Shown here in pieces: positions 42,969 through 51,791 of a DNA stretch of 64,000 nt. Position 1 is the stretch's first letter. Each line of letters opens with the position of its first letter. Where the stretch lies: assembly GCF_900143645.1 (NCBI RefSeq), contig NZ_FRFD01000010.1:153406-217405 (forward strand), given 5' to 3'. Source of the stretch: Anaerocolumna xylanovorans DSM 12503. Its GTDB lineage: Bacteria > Bacillota > Clostridia > Lachnospirales > Lachnospiraceae. Position numbers and translations under genes: made by a program. The notes under the pieces were generated by a model. It made no database searches and was not told the DNA's origin. It saw only the letters and a list, made by a program, of their open reading frames with translations.

Positions 42969-43439
42969 TTAAATCTGCGATACTACCATTCTCGTATTAT
43001 GAAGATAACCAGAGCCTCTAAATAATTCTCCATCATTACCACCCTTATTTCCCAAATTCTTATAATTATTAGAATCTTTTTTATTAAAATAAGTTTCTGG
43101 GGAGCTGCCATTATATTTTTCTAGGGTTCTACTACCAAACGCAGATTCATGTGCAACTTCGCCTAGAAAAAATGCAATACGAAGAGGTGTAGTTATATCA
43201 TATGCTTTCAAAACTCTATTTAATTTTGCTAAATTTGACTTTCTTTTTTTCGCAGTTGATCCCATATAAAAACCAAAATTATCTAAATTTTTTAGTGTAA
43301 CTAAATTCTTACTTTTAACCGTCCCCTTACTTTTATTTTTACCTATCCCCTGTGTTGAATTTGATTTAGGTTCATATTGATCAGGTATACCATTATTATT
43401 ATAATCACCTGGCACATATGACACATTACCATTGCCCAT
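42969..43439 (-). pseudogene. Orphan toxin tip: RHS linker plus GH19-type peptidoglycan hydrolase, broken
   Basis: 156 residues. Residues 1-40 (MGNGNVSYVPGDYNNNGIPD onward) duplicate the linker of the big RHS protein; after that the sequence is unrelated to it. From about residue 60 it has the GH19/chitinase-type lysozyme layout: LRIAFFLGEVAHESAF (with the catalytic Glu in HES), EKYNGSSPETYFNK, and GELFRGSGYLH matching the GRGYLxxTG motif, after which the frame is lost. No ribosome site precedes it and a hairpin lies upstream, so it is silent. It fits a displaced or reserve tip for the RHS toxin. Confidence 0.7.
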
Positions 43440-43446
43440 CCCATGA
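43321..43446. repeat. Direct repeat copy B (linker of the orphan tip)
   Basis: 126 bp nearly identical (I count about seven differences) to 44894-45019 and in the same orientation. Both encode VPGDYNNNGIPDQYE and GIGKNKSKGT. The sequences beyond the repeat on the tip side are unrelated. Confidence 0.9.
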
Positions 43447-43457
43447 TCAAAATTATA

Positions 43458-43507
43458 ACAGCAGAGAAAGAAAAGTCAGTATCTATCACTTTTTTCTTCT
43501 CTGCTGT
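43458..43507 (-). terminator. Hairpin insulating the orphan cassette
   Basis: ACAGCAGAGAAAGAAAAGT (43458-43476) pairs with ACTTTTTTCTTCTCTGCTGT (43488-43507) with one bulge. It lies just upstream of the orphan tip, after the candidate immunity gene. Confidence 0.65.
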
Positions 43508-43742
43508 CGCTATTGATTGTTTATTCTGGTTAGTCCATGGAAGTTAGGATGAAATATCCCCCCTTAAACCCCCGATTACATCTAAGTTTACCACAGATGA
43601 AAATTCCTGACAAGGAGGGGTTCACCATGAACCTAAGGGTATGTGGCGTTAAAGGCTTTTAATCCAAAAATTAGCTGATCCCGTAGTAGGGAATTTTAGG
43701 TGTGCTGGCGTGTTGGCTGTACATTATTTCTAAGTCAGTTCC

Positions 43743-44339
43743 TTAGTTTGTAACGGTTTTCTCCAAACGAAAGAATTGCCCCTTAACCACTAGTGTTGCA
43801 ATGCCATTAGTGTCTATGATTAAATCAAAAGAATCATCATAGTCTTTAAGGTTTAATGAAATACATAAAAATGGTGGTGATATGCCACCCCATATATCTG
43901 ATGGTTGCCTATATATCGAGAATAAATCATCCCATGTCAAAACGTTATAGCCTAATTCGGTCGGAGGCGAAAAAGCTGTTATATTTTTTGAATCTATAAA
44001 AAGTTTTTTATACAAATACTTTTTCTTGATTTTCTTAATTACTTTTTCATTTTCACTCTTTTCAACCTTTGTAGTCGCATCAGCACCGTGATATTCAACA
44101 CTTTCGCCTAAATAATCCGTAATTTTCCATTCTCCATAAGCGGCAGAAATTTCCTCATCTTCCTCTGTTTTCCCACCTCCAGAGATAACAGTAACTTTCT
44201 CGGTTTCTTTTGAAATAAGATTATTATTTTCTTTCTTTGGTTTCATAGCACAATAAACTACTGTGAATAAAAAAATCACACTCACGATAACAATAACCGC
44301 TCTAATTTTTTTGTTTTGTATAATCTCTTTTAACATCAT
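43743..44339 (-). CDS. Membrane-anchored extracytoplasmic protein, candidate immunity to the GH24 tip
   Basis: A 198-residue protein with a basic N-terminus (MMLKEIIQNKKIR), one TM segment (about residues 13-31, AVIVIVSVIFLFTVVYCAMK) and a soluble domain outside the membrane that starts with a charged, disordered stretch. The soluble domain (YGEWKITDYLGESVEY, then GYNVLTWDDLFSIYRQPSDI) resembles lipocalin-like small proteins in pattern only. Its start overlaps the 3' end of the RHS-lysozyme gene by 38 bp, so it is translated together with it. Immunity to a peptidoglycan hydrolase must act outside the membrane, which this topology allows. Function is inferred from context. Confidence 0.65.
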   Translation of the reverse strand: MMLKEIIQNKKIRAVIVIVSVIFLFTVVYCAMKPKKENNNLISKETEKVTVISGGGKTEEDEEISAAYGEWKITDYLGESVEYHGADATTKVEKSENEKVIKKIKKKYLYKKLFIDSKNITAFSPPTELGYNVLTWDDLFSIYRQPSDIWGGISPPFLCISLNLKDYDDSFDLIIDTNGIATLVVKGQFFRLEKTVTN

Positions 44340-47300
44340 AATCCCTCACAAAATCTCCAAATTTATAGATCTCATATTCATCCATGCGCCTAAGTTTTAA
44401 GCCTTCGTAATACACACCTTTTGTATTTTTTGTCTCTTCCATAAGTATTTTCTTGATTTTTTTGTCATTTTTTTTCGAAACAGCAATTATCAGAATAGCT
44501 AAAGAACTAAATGGCTTCTTTGCTTTTTTCAATTTAGGTCGTTGAACAAGACCAGCTCCTCTATTAAAAACAAAGTCAACTAAGAATAGTACTTCATTTT
44601 CACTAAACTTGTTTATATCAATATTGTAACCATATCCTGAATTTAGCGACTTTATATACCCCTCAATAGTAGCATATTTTTCATCTAAATCTTTAATTAA
44701 TAAATCTAAAGCTTCTTGCTCACTTAACCCAGCACTGAAATCTTCACCGGGTAACAAATCATGCCCGTAGCCAATTGTTTGTCCGCCGTTATCCAGTACA
44801 AATCTTCCTTTAACCTTTTTGTGAGTTTCATATGATTTAATTATACCATTAATATATGCTTTTGGGTATTTACCAATATAATCACTATTCCTCGTCCCCT
44901 TACTTTTATTTTTACCTATCCCCTGTGTTGAATTTGAATTATGTTCGTATTGATCAGGTATACCATTATTATTATAATCACCTGGCACATATGACACATT
45001 CCCATTGCCCGTCCCCTGACCACTACTACATTTAGCAACATAATGTCCACTAGGATCGATATAAATAACAGGGTTATTTTCACAATATGCATACAAATTC
45101 ATCGACTGCGGATCTTCTATCTGCCCCTTATAGGTATCCTCATTCATAAATCTACCCATTGCAGGCTCATAATACCTTGCTCTTAGATAATACTCACCGG
45201 TTATGGAATCATATTGCTCTCCCGCATAACGGAACTTATTTTCCACTTTCTCGCTGTAGGATATCGTGTTGCCGAAGGCGTCATAGCTATAGCTGTTCTG
45301 CACTTTTCCGGCAGTATCAACTAGTTTGGTAATATCCCCATGCGCATTGTGAAGGTAATTATAGGTCTCTCCAGCATTATTCTTCTGCGATATCAAATCA
45401 TATCCCCGGATGTAACGGGTTGTCAGGCTGTCATCCTTGTCATATTCCGCTAGGATGTTGTCACGGTCAAAGGTATATCCCGTATAGGTTCCGTTCTCAA
45501 CGGTTGCCATACGAAGCCCTGTTGCGTCATAGATATTTTGCTGCCAGGTTCCATCCTTTTTGCCAGCCTCGACAAGCTGGTTGAATGCATTATAGGAATA
45601 TTTTGTTCCGTCTGATTCTGCTGTCAGATTACCGTTTTTGTCGTAATTGTATGTAGTTATTATACCATTCTTACTTTCCTGAGTCAGCATATTTCTTCGA
45701 TCATAGGAATAGGTTACATTATCTGTTCCGTCGGATTTAGACAGTCGGTTTCCGGCATTATCATAAGTATAGGTTGTCTTGTTTTCCTCTGCCAGACGGT
45801 TCAGCTTGTCGTAGACATAGGTGGTTGTTTCGCCGTTTTCCTTTTTAGTAAGCTGGTTGCCGTTATTGTCATACGTATAGGAGTAGCTTTCCAGTATTCT
45901 TCCGTCCGCTTTTTTACTGACGAGCCTTGTGATGTTCTTATCGCTGTCATACCCATATATTGTACTGATGCCGGTGCTGTACTTTATTCCTGCTATCGTA
46001 CTGTCTGCGTTATAGGTGTAGGTTGCAGCAACCGTTTCACCGTCTGTTACCTTATCCAGTCTTCCCTCCGCATCATAGGTATATCCGGTATAATCACCCT
46101 TGGCATCCGTGACCCTGGTAATATTGCCATTTTTATCTGTAAGATAGTTCAGTATCGTTTCGCCATTTCTGGCCACGCTTTTTACCCTGCCATTCGGCGT
46201 ATAGTCGTAGGTGTCGACTGTATTGTTATTCATGGCTGCGAGTAGGCTTCCGTCTTTGTTGTAAAGATACTGATTATACAACTCTGCCCCCTGAACTTCT
46301 TTCTTTGTCAGGTTTCCGTCACTGTTATAGGTATAGCAGAAAGTATTACCATTACGGTCGGTCTTCTTTGTAAGATTTCCTTCCCTGTCATACAAGTATT
46401 GTTCGGTAAGCCCCTGGGCATCGGTAACAGCCGCTAACTGGTTCCAGGTGTTATAGACATAAGTCGTGGGGTTTCCTTTCCCATCCGTCACACGTGTCGG
46501 ATTACTCAGGTTATCATACGTGCACTGGGTCACAACACCATTGGGATCGGTCACTTTCAGAGCATTCCCCCACATGTCTCTTTCATAAAGAGTCGTATTT
46601 CTATTCCCATCCGTGATGGACGTTATGTATCCCATCGCATCGTAAGAATATTCTTGTGAAATTTTTTCACTCTCTTTCGCCTTTGGAGTTGTTTCACTGA
46701 TTTCCCTCCCACCAATATCATAAGCATATTCCAGTGCCTTTCCGGTAGCATCACATATATCTGTTAAAAGACTGTCTTCGTCATATGTATTCTTTTGAGC
46801 AAGAGTTCCTGACGCATCATAGACCTCGAGGAGTCGGCCCATTGTATCATAGACATAGGTTTCTCCTTTTCCATCATCCGCTTTCGGGTCATAATGTTCA
46901 GGGTCCACCACCTTTGTGATATTTCCCTCTTCATCATAGAAGGCCCGAGTGGTATTGCCATCCTGATCCGTCACCCTGATGACACGGTCGTACGCATCAT
47001 AATCATATTGGATGCTATTTCCGTTACAGTCGGTTTCCTTTATCAGGTTTCCTGCTTTATCATACTCATAAGTTGTAGTTCTTGTAACGATAGCTGAGCT
47101 TTTGGTATAAGAGCTCTTTGTTGATTTTTCGGCTGTTTTAATTGAAGGCATTGTATCAAGAACCATTGTATCTCCGGCAAATATCCAATCTTTGATATAG
47201 TCAAGGTCAGCATCATTTATGACATCGTCTCCCGTTATATCATATTTTTCGTCATAGGATGAATTACCTTGTTTCATTCCATCCTCACGGGCGGTCAGGG

Positions 47301-50300
47301 TAAGATCGCTCACATCAACGATACCGTCATTATTCATGTCCGGCGCTTTTACACGGAGAAGCTTCCCTGAAAGGGAATTAAAATGATACTGTCCTTTTGC
47401 ATCCGACCAGAGTCCTTCACCGGAAGGGATAATATATGCTGTTCCTGCAAACCCTTCCTTAATCCTCATAGTTATATTGGAAAGGGTTGTTTTGTCTGTT
47501 ATGTTGGTGTTTTTCGCTGACAGCTTTATCACTCCGGGTGTGCTGGTATCTATGGTGAGACCCTCCACATCGGTATTTGCAGATACTACCTCCATCAGCC
47601 TTTCATCATACTTTACTTCCGTGTCCAGCCCTTTCACAGCTCCTGTTACATTCATTTCCAGCTTGAAATGATAGGATTCACCTGGGTAAAGTGTTTTCTT
47701 AGAGGATTTAATACTTAAGGAATTACTCTTAACGGTTATGGTGTCTTCACTAACCTGCTTGTTTTCCGCTACCAGCCTATTGTTGTCATCGTATTCATAG
47801 GTGGTTACATAACCTTCCGGTGAGGTCTCCTTCGTGAGGTTTCCATTCTTGTCGTATTCCATCACGGTAACAGCCTGCACCGTACCGGTTCCGCCCTCAC
47901 TTAAGTCCTGAGAATTTACTTCATTCCATTTTTTAACCAGATTGCCGCTCTTGTCATATTCATATCCGTTAATGATGTACTTGGAACCTTCCATCAAGGT
48001 TTTATCCTGTACAACTCTTCCCATGGCGTCATAAGTATACTCTATCTGACCACCATTACTATCACTTACTGTTTTGGCGTTGCCGTTTTTATCATATGTA
48101 TAGGATATGGTATTCCATACTGTCGGCTCACCGGTAAGTGTGATATATTCTTGTGAGGTTTTTTTTGTAAGTAATTTTCCTGTCTTGTCATAGGTATATC
48201 TTGCTATCTGGTAATAAATTGTTCCGTTTTCTTTCTTAAGTGGCACTTTCTTTTCCACAAGCCATCCTGCAAGATTGTAGCTATAGAGAGTACCATAACG
48301 ACTGTTGTCATCGGCTCCGCTTAAATAGCCTTTGGCATCCATCTCTTTTACAACATTTCCGTTGGAGTCATATGTCATTCTATGAATAATATTACCGTTC
48401 GTATCCTTTTCGTTGACCAACTGGTTATTTGCATCATATTCATAACTGAAAGCCAGACCGCTATCACTTGCCTCATTATAGTTATTCGCGGTGATGACTG
48501 CAATAACATTACCAACAGGGTCATATTTAATTCTTGATTGCTGACCGGAGGGATTCGTTGTTTTGATGAGCCATCCATGACCGTCATACTCATATTTATA
48601 ACCAAGACCGTCATCGGTCGTCGCATTATAATAGTTTGGATTGACTTCTTTAATTAAATTCCCATTTTCATCGTACTTGGTCGCTCCAGAAGCAAGATAT
48701 GGATCGGTTTCACGGATCAGCCTATCCATACTGTCATAGGCATAGGTATAGCCTTTACCATCATCCAGGCTCTTATCATATTGCCCCGGATTGATACTCT
48801 TAATTAGATTGCCTCCTGCATCATATTCCATCCGTGTTATGTTGCCTGAGGGATCAGTAATCTTTTCTATTTTATCTTTATCATTATAAGTAAAGGTGGT
48901 TGTTCCATCCGCATTAGTGATGGAAGTTCTTCTGTCCAGTGCATCATATCCATATTGGGTTATATTCCCCTCTGGATCCGTAGCACTTATTGGCTGACTT
49001 CCGCCGTCATACTGGAAAGTGGTTAGATTACCCTCAGCATCAGTAACGCTTAAAAGTCGTCCATATGAGTCATATGTATACCATGTTTTGGCATTGGTCT
49101 GGCTATCAATTTTTGTTGTTACTTGAAGCAGGTTGGCATTTTCATCATAAGAAAGAGTAGTTTGACTGCCGCTTAATGTGGATAGCCCTGTTAAGTTATC
49201 CTTCGAATCATAGGAATAAGTGACCGTATTACCTAATGCTTCTGTCATAGAAGTCTCATTTCCACGTAAATCATATGTATTCCGTGTTATATTGCCGTTC
49301 TCATCCTTTGTGCTTGTCCTATTGCCATAACTATCATAACTGTATTCTTTATAGGTACCGTCATAATAGTTTTCTCTTGTAATATAAAGCTGATCATTAT
49401 ATCTATACCTAGTTGTGATCCCCGAAGACACGAGAACTATACTATTATCCTTATTCACATCATCATAATAGTATAGCGTTTCATCTCCCGACTCGTTTAA
49501 TTGACGTATTACCCTTTTATTCACATTGTATTTATTGGTAATATATTTCTTACCGTTTTCATCAGTTATGGAAGTTAAACCATTCTCGTCATACTGGTAT
49601 TTCATGATGCCGCCTCCGGTACCCTTCACCTGAATCAGATTACCGGATGAATCGTATGTATACTCTAATGTCCTGCCGATAGGATCAGAGATTTTACTTA
49701 TTTTCCCACTAGTATAGTTAAATATAAGTTTTTTCCCACTGGCTCCTATGACCTGTGAGATATGATTGGATGAATCATATTTTATGATTATGGCATTATT
49801 GTTTCTATCCATAATAGAAACCAACTTACCACTGCTATTATAGTTATAAATTGTTTTGCTTTGAAGCTTTAATGAAGTCGTGCCATCTGTATTCTTCACC
49901 AGTGTGTCATATACCATATCAGGGTCTATATAATGTCCGTTTAAATATTCGAACGTGATTGTATGTCCATCAGGATATGTTACAATTGCGTTACCTGTTT
50001 CACTGTCGAAATCAACAAAGCTATCATAATTCATTCTCCACCCGATACCCATCATACTCATCCTAGTATCAAGGGAATTATAATATCTTTCTATTTCAAG
50101 CGCATTGTCGCCGATATCTGGTATATGTAGGTCGGTATGCGTGGAAAAAAAATTTCCTGTTATTATATTAACTGGATCCCCAACAACTTTCTGATTGGAG
50201 CTTGTATTACCGAAGTAAATCTTACTATTTATTGGTATTGCTGTTGGCGTTGGTGTTGGCTTTGGTGTTGGTATTGGAGTAGGCGTTACCGTCGGTGTTG

Positions 50301-51639
50301 GTATTGGTGTTGGTGTTGGAGTAGGCGTTACCGTCGGTGTTGGTGTTGGAGTACCAGATACGCCAGGAATAATTAATTTAATATTTGGGAAATACTGTTC
50401 ACCATTATTAGAATATTCTAATGCAGAAACACTTCCTTCCCCAGAATTATTCGTTATTACATGATCTTTCTGTGAAGAAGGTGACTGTGTAAAATCAGTT
50501 TCACTAATATTCTCACATGCGGCTTTCGCATTAACCAGCCCCCATCCGTATACTTTTGTATCTCCTAGAGATGTGGCATTCTTATACATAACTGCTTTTA
50601 ATTGTTCAATGCTTAAGCTTCTGTCTACACTCCAAGCAAGAGCTGCTACACCTGCCACATGCTGTACTGCTGCAGAGGTTCCACTAACCTTTATGGAAGC
50701 TCCCTTTGAGTCTGCTGATTCAACATCAACTCCCGGAGCGACTAGATCCATCTGTTCCCCAGTATTAGTAAACTCAGCTATACTGTTAGTTATGTTCGTA
50801 GCCCCTACGCATACTACATCTGGATAATTTGCAGGATACAGAATATTTTTGCTTCCGTCATTCCCTGAAGCAGCTATTACCAATATGTCGTTATAGGTTG
50901 CATTCTTAATCGCTTCATTTAAGATTTCAGAATATTGCGTACCTCCAAAACTCATAGCAATAATATTGATGTGATTATCGATAGCCCATTGTATTCCTTG
51001 AATAATGTTACTGTAATAACCATTCCCATTCCTATCCATAACTTTAACGGAATACAGCTCAATTTTAGGTGCAACACCTAACAACCCCTGATTATTCAAG
51101 GTTGATGCCAGAATTCCTGCCATTGCTGTGCCATGTCCATTATCGTCATCATAGCTCTGAACACCGTCAACAAAGGATACTCCGCCCGAGACAGCGAGAT
51201 CATTATTATGTAAATCAATTCCCGTATCAAAAAGAGCAACCTTAATACCTTCTCCAAAAACATTATTTTTATGAACACTATCCGCATTCACGGCTTTTAT
51301 ATTCCATGTAATACTGTCATCAAGCTTTTTGATAGGCGCGTCTTCTTCCATATACTGAATGTCACTGTCTTTTGAAAGCTCTTTGAAATTAACGTTATCT
51401 AAATCAGCTGAAAAAATATCCTTATTCTTTAAATTTTTATACTTTTTATTAATGCCTTTTATTTTTATTTCTGAATTCTGAGAATTATGCTTATACTGGA
51501 TTAGCATTTTTTTAGTTGTGCTATCATTATTTGTTTTAGCAAAAGCCATACCTTGGAACGATGACAGTAGTATTGTTACTATCAAGATTACAGATAATAC
51601 TTTACTAATAAACTTTTTAACATGTATTTTCATTATCAT
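44302..51639 (-). CDS. Secreted polymorphic toxin: S8 protease, RHS/YD shell with cohesin-dockerin insert, GH24 lysozyme tip
   Basis: 2445 residues. Residues 1-34 are a Sec signal peptide (ISKVLSVILIVTILLSSFQG). A subtilisin-like S8 domain (about 110-380) has an intact triad D138 (VALFDTGID), H169 (NGHGTAMAG), S322 (SGTSAAVQHVAG) and oxyanion N260. A Thr-Pro linker (429-470) leads to a DUF6531 opener (VGDPVNIITGNFF) and dozens of YD repeats. These are interrupted by a cohesin-like domain (about 1310-1430) and a type I dockerin (1432-1489) with two calcium loops. The shell closes with RARYYEPAMGRFMNEDTY and IDPSG (near 2200). A DYNNNGIPDQYE linker precedes a GH24 lysozyme with E2271, D2283, T2288 (QTIGYGH). 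The S8 domain may mature the protein or its neighbours; the lysozyme would attack peptidoglycan of rivals. ATG at 51633 is an equal start choice. Confidence 0.9.
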   Translation of the reverse strand: MIMKIHVKKFISKVLSVILIVTILLSSFQGMAFAKTNNDSTTKKMLIQYKHNSQNSEIKIKGINKKYKNLKNKDIFSADLDNVNFKELSKDSDIQYMEEDAPIKKLDDSITWNIKAVNADSVHKNNVFGEGIKVALFDTGIDLHNNDLAVSGGVSFVDGVQSYDDDNGHGTAMAGILASTLNNQGLLGVAPKIELYSVKVMDRNGNGYYSNIIQGIQWAIDNHINIIAMSFGGTQYSEILNEAIKNATYNDILVIAASGNDGSKNILYPANYPDVVCVGATNITNSIAEFTNTGEQMDLVAPGVDVESADSKGASIKVSGTSAAVQHVAGVAALAWSVDRSLSIEQLKAVMYKNATSLGDTKVYGWGLVNAKAACENISETDFTQSPSSQKDHVITNNSGEGSVSALEYSNNGEQYFPNIKLIIPGVSGTPTPTPTVTPTPTPTPIPTPTVTPTPIPTPKPTPTPTAIPINSKIYFGNTSSNQKVVGDPVNIITGNFFSTHTDLHIPDIGDNALEIERYYNSLDTRMSMMGIGWRMNYDSFVDFDSETGNAIVTYPDGHTITFEYLNGHYIDPDMVYDTLVKNTDGTTSLKLQSKTIYNYNSSGKLVSIMDRNNNAIIIKYDSSNHISQVIGASGKKLIFNYTSGKISKISDPIGRTLEYTYDSSGNLIQVKGTGGGIMKYQYDENGLTSITDENGKKYITNKYNVNKRVIRQLNESGDETLYYYDDVNKDNSIVLVSSGITTRYRYNDQLYITRENYYDGTYKEYSYDSYGNRTSTKDENGNITRNTYDLRGNETSMTEALGNTVTYSYDSKDNLTGLSTLSGSQTTLSYDENANLLQVTTKIDSQTNAKTWYTYDSYGRLLSVTDAEGNLTTFQYDGGSQPISATDPEGNITQYGYDALDRRTSITNADGTTTFTYNDKDKIEKITDPSGNITRMEYDAGGNLIKSINPGQYDKSLDDGKGYTYAYDSMDRLIRETDPYLASGATKYDENGNLIKEVNPNYYNATTDDGLGYKYEYDGHGWLIKTTNPSGQQSRIKYDPVGNVIAVITANNYNEASDSGLAFSYEYDANNQLVNEKDTNGNIIHRMTYDSNGNVVKEMDAKGYLSGADDNSRYGTLYSYNLAGWLVEKKVPLKKENGTIYYQIARYTYDKTGKLLTKKTSQEYITLTGEPTVWNTISYTYDKNGNAKTVSDSNGGQIEYTYDAMGRVVQDKTLMEGSKYIINGYEYDKSGNLVKKWNEVNSQDLSEGGTGTVQAVTVMEYDKNGNLTKETSPEGYVTTYEYDDNNRLVAENKQVSEDTITVKSNSLSIKSSKKTLYPGESYHFKLEMNVTGAVKGLDTEVKYDERLMEVVSANTDVEGLTIDTSTPGVIKLSAKNTNITDKTTLSNITMRIKEGFAGTAYIIPSGEGLWSDAKGQYHFNSLSGKLLRVKAPDMNNDGIVDVSDLTLTAREDGMKQGNSSYDEKYDITGDDVINDADLDYIKDWIFAGDTMVLDTMPSIKTAEKSTKSSYTKSSAIVTRTTTYEYDKAGNLIKETDCNGNSIQYDYDAYDRVIRVTDQDGNTTRAFYDEEGNITKVVDPEHYDPKADDGKGETYVYDTMGRLLEVYDASGTLAQKNTYDEDSLLTDICDATGKALEYAYDIGGREISETTPKAKESEKISQEYSYDAMGYITSITDGNRNTTLYERDMWGNALKVTDPNGVVTQCTYDNLSNPTRVTDGKGNPTTYVYNTWNQLAAVTDAQGLTEQYLYDREGNLTKKTDRNGNTFCYTYNSDGNLTKKEVQGAELYNQYLYNKDGSLLAAMNNNTVDTYDYTPNGRVKSVARNGETILNYLTDKNGNITRVTDAKGDYTGYTYDAEGRLDKVTDGETVAATYTYNADSTIAGIKYSTGISTIYGYDSDKNITRLVSKKADGRILESYSYTYDNNGNQLTKKENGETTTYVYDKLNRLAEENKTTYTYDNAGNRLSKSDGTDNVTYSYDRRNMLTQESKNGIITTYNYDKNGNLTAESDGTKYSYNAFNQLVEAGKKDGTWQQNIYDATGLRMATVENGTYTGYTFDRDNILAEYDKDDSLTTRYIRGYDLISQKNNAGETYNYLHNAHGDITKLVDTAGKVQNSYSYDAFGNTISYSEKVENKFRYAGEQYDSITGEYYLRARYYEPAMGRFMNEDTYKGQIEDPQSMNLYAYCENNPVIYIDPSGHYVAKCSSGQGTGNGNVSYVPGDYNNNGIPDQYEHNSNSTQGIGKNKSKGTRNSDYIGKYPKAYINGIIKSYETHKKVKGRFVLDNGGQTIGYGHDLLPGEDFSAGLSEQEALDLLIKDLDEKYATIEGYIKSLNSGYGYNIDINKFSENEVLFLVDFVFNRGAGLVQRPKLKKAKKPFSSLAILIIAVSKKNDKKIKKILMEETKNTKGVYYEGLKLRRMDEYEIYKFGDFVRDYDVKRDYTKQKN
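44894..45019. repeat. Direct repeat copy A (linker inside the toxin gene)
   Basis: Partner of 43321-43446, encoding the calcium-loop-like linker between the RHS core and the lysozyme tip. Recombination between A and B would delete the lysozyme tip and its immunity gene and fuse the GH19-type tip in frame. Confidence 0.9.
50225..50355. repeat. Thr-Pro linker tandem repeat in the toxin gene
   Basis: Tandem 6-, 12- and 42-base units of the GGTGTTGG/GTAGGCGTTACCGTCGGTGT type encode TPTPTPTVTPTPTPTPIPTP and onward. It separates the protease from the RHS shell and is likely to vary in length between strains. Confidence 0.85.
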
Positions 51640-51791
51640 ATTCTCCCTTTATTATCTTTGGTATTTATATTACTACCATTTTGCTCCAAGATTGATGATT
51701 TTGAGAATAGTAGATGCTGAGATTTTATTCCGAGCCATATGCATAAAGGTAATCAGAACCTATTTCTAGATTGACCTTATATCAAACCGCT

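Noticed and set aside
43627..43662. Tiny plus-strand ORF MNLRVCGVKGF with a strong ribosome site
   Set aside because: Only 11 codons, no linked downstream gene on that strand; may be a scar of a mobile element. Recorded but not called.
50225..50355. Regular short repeats suggesting a CRISPR array
   Set aside because: The repeats are contiguous, vary in unit length and encode an in-frame Thr-Pro linker; there are no unique spacers and no cas genes.
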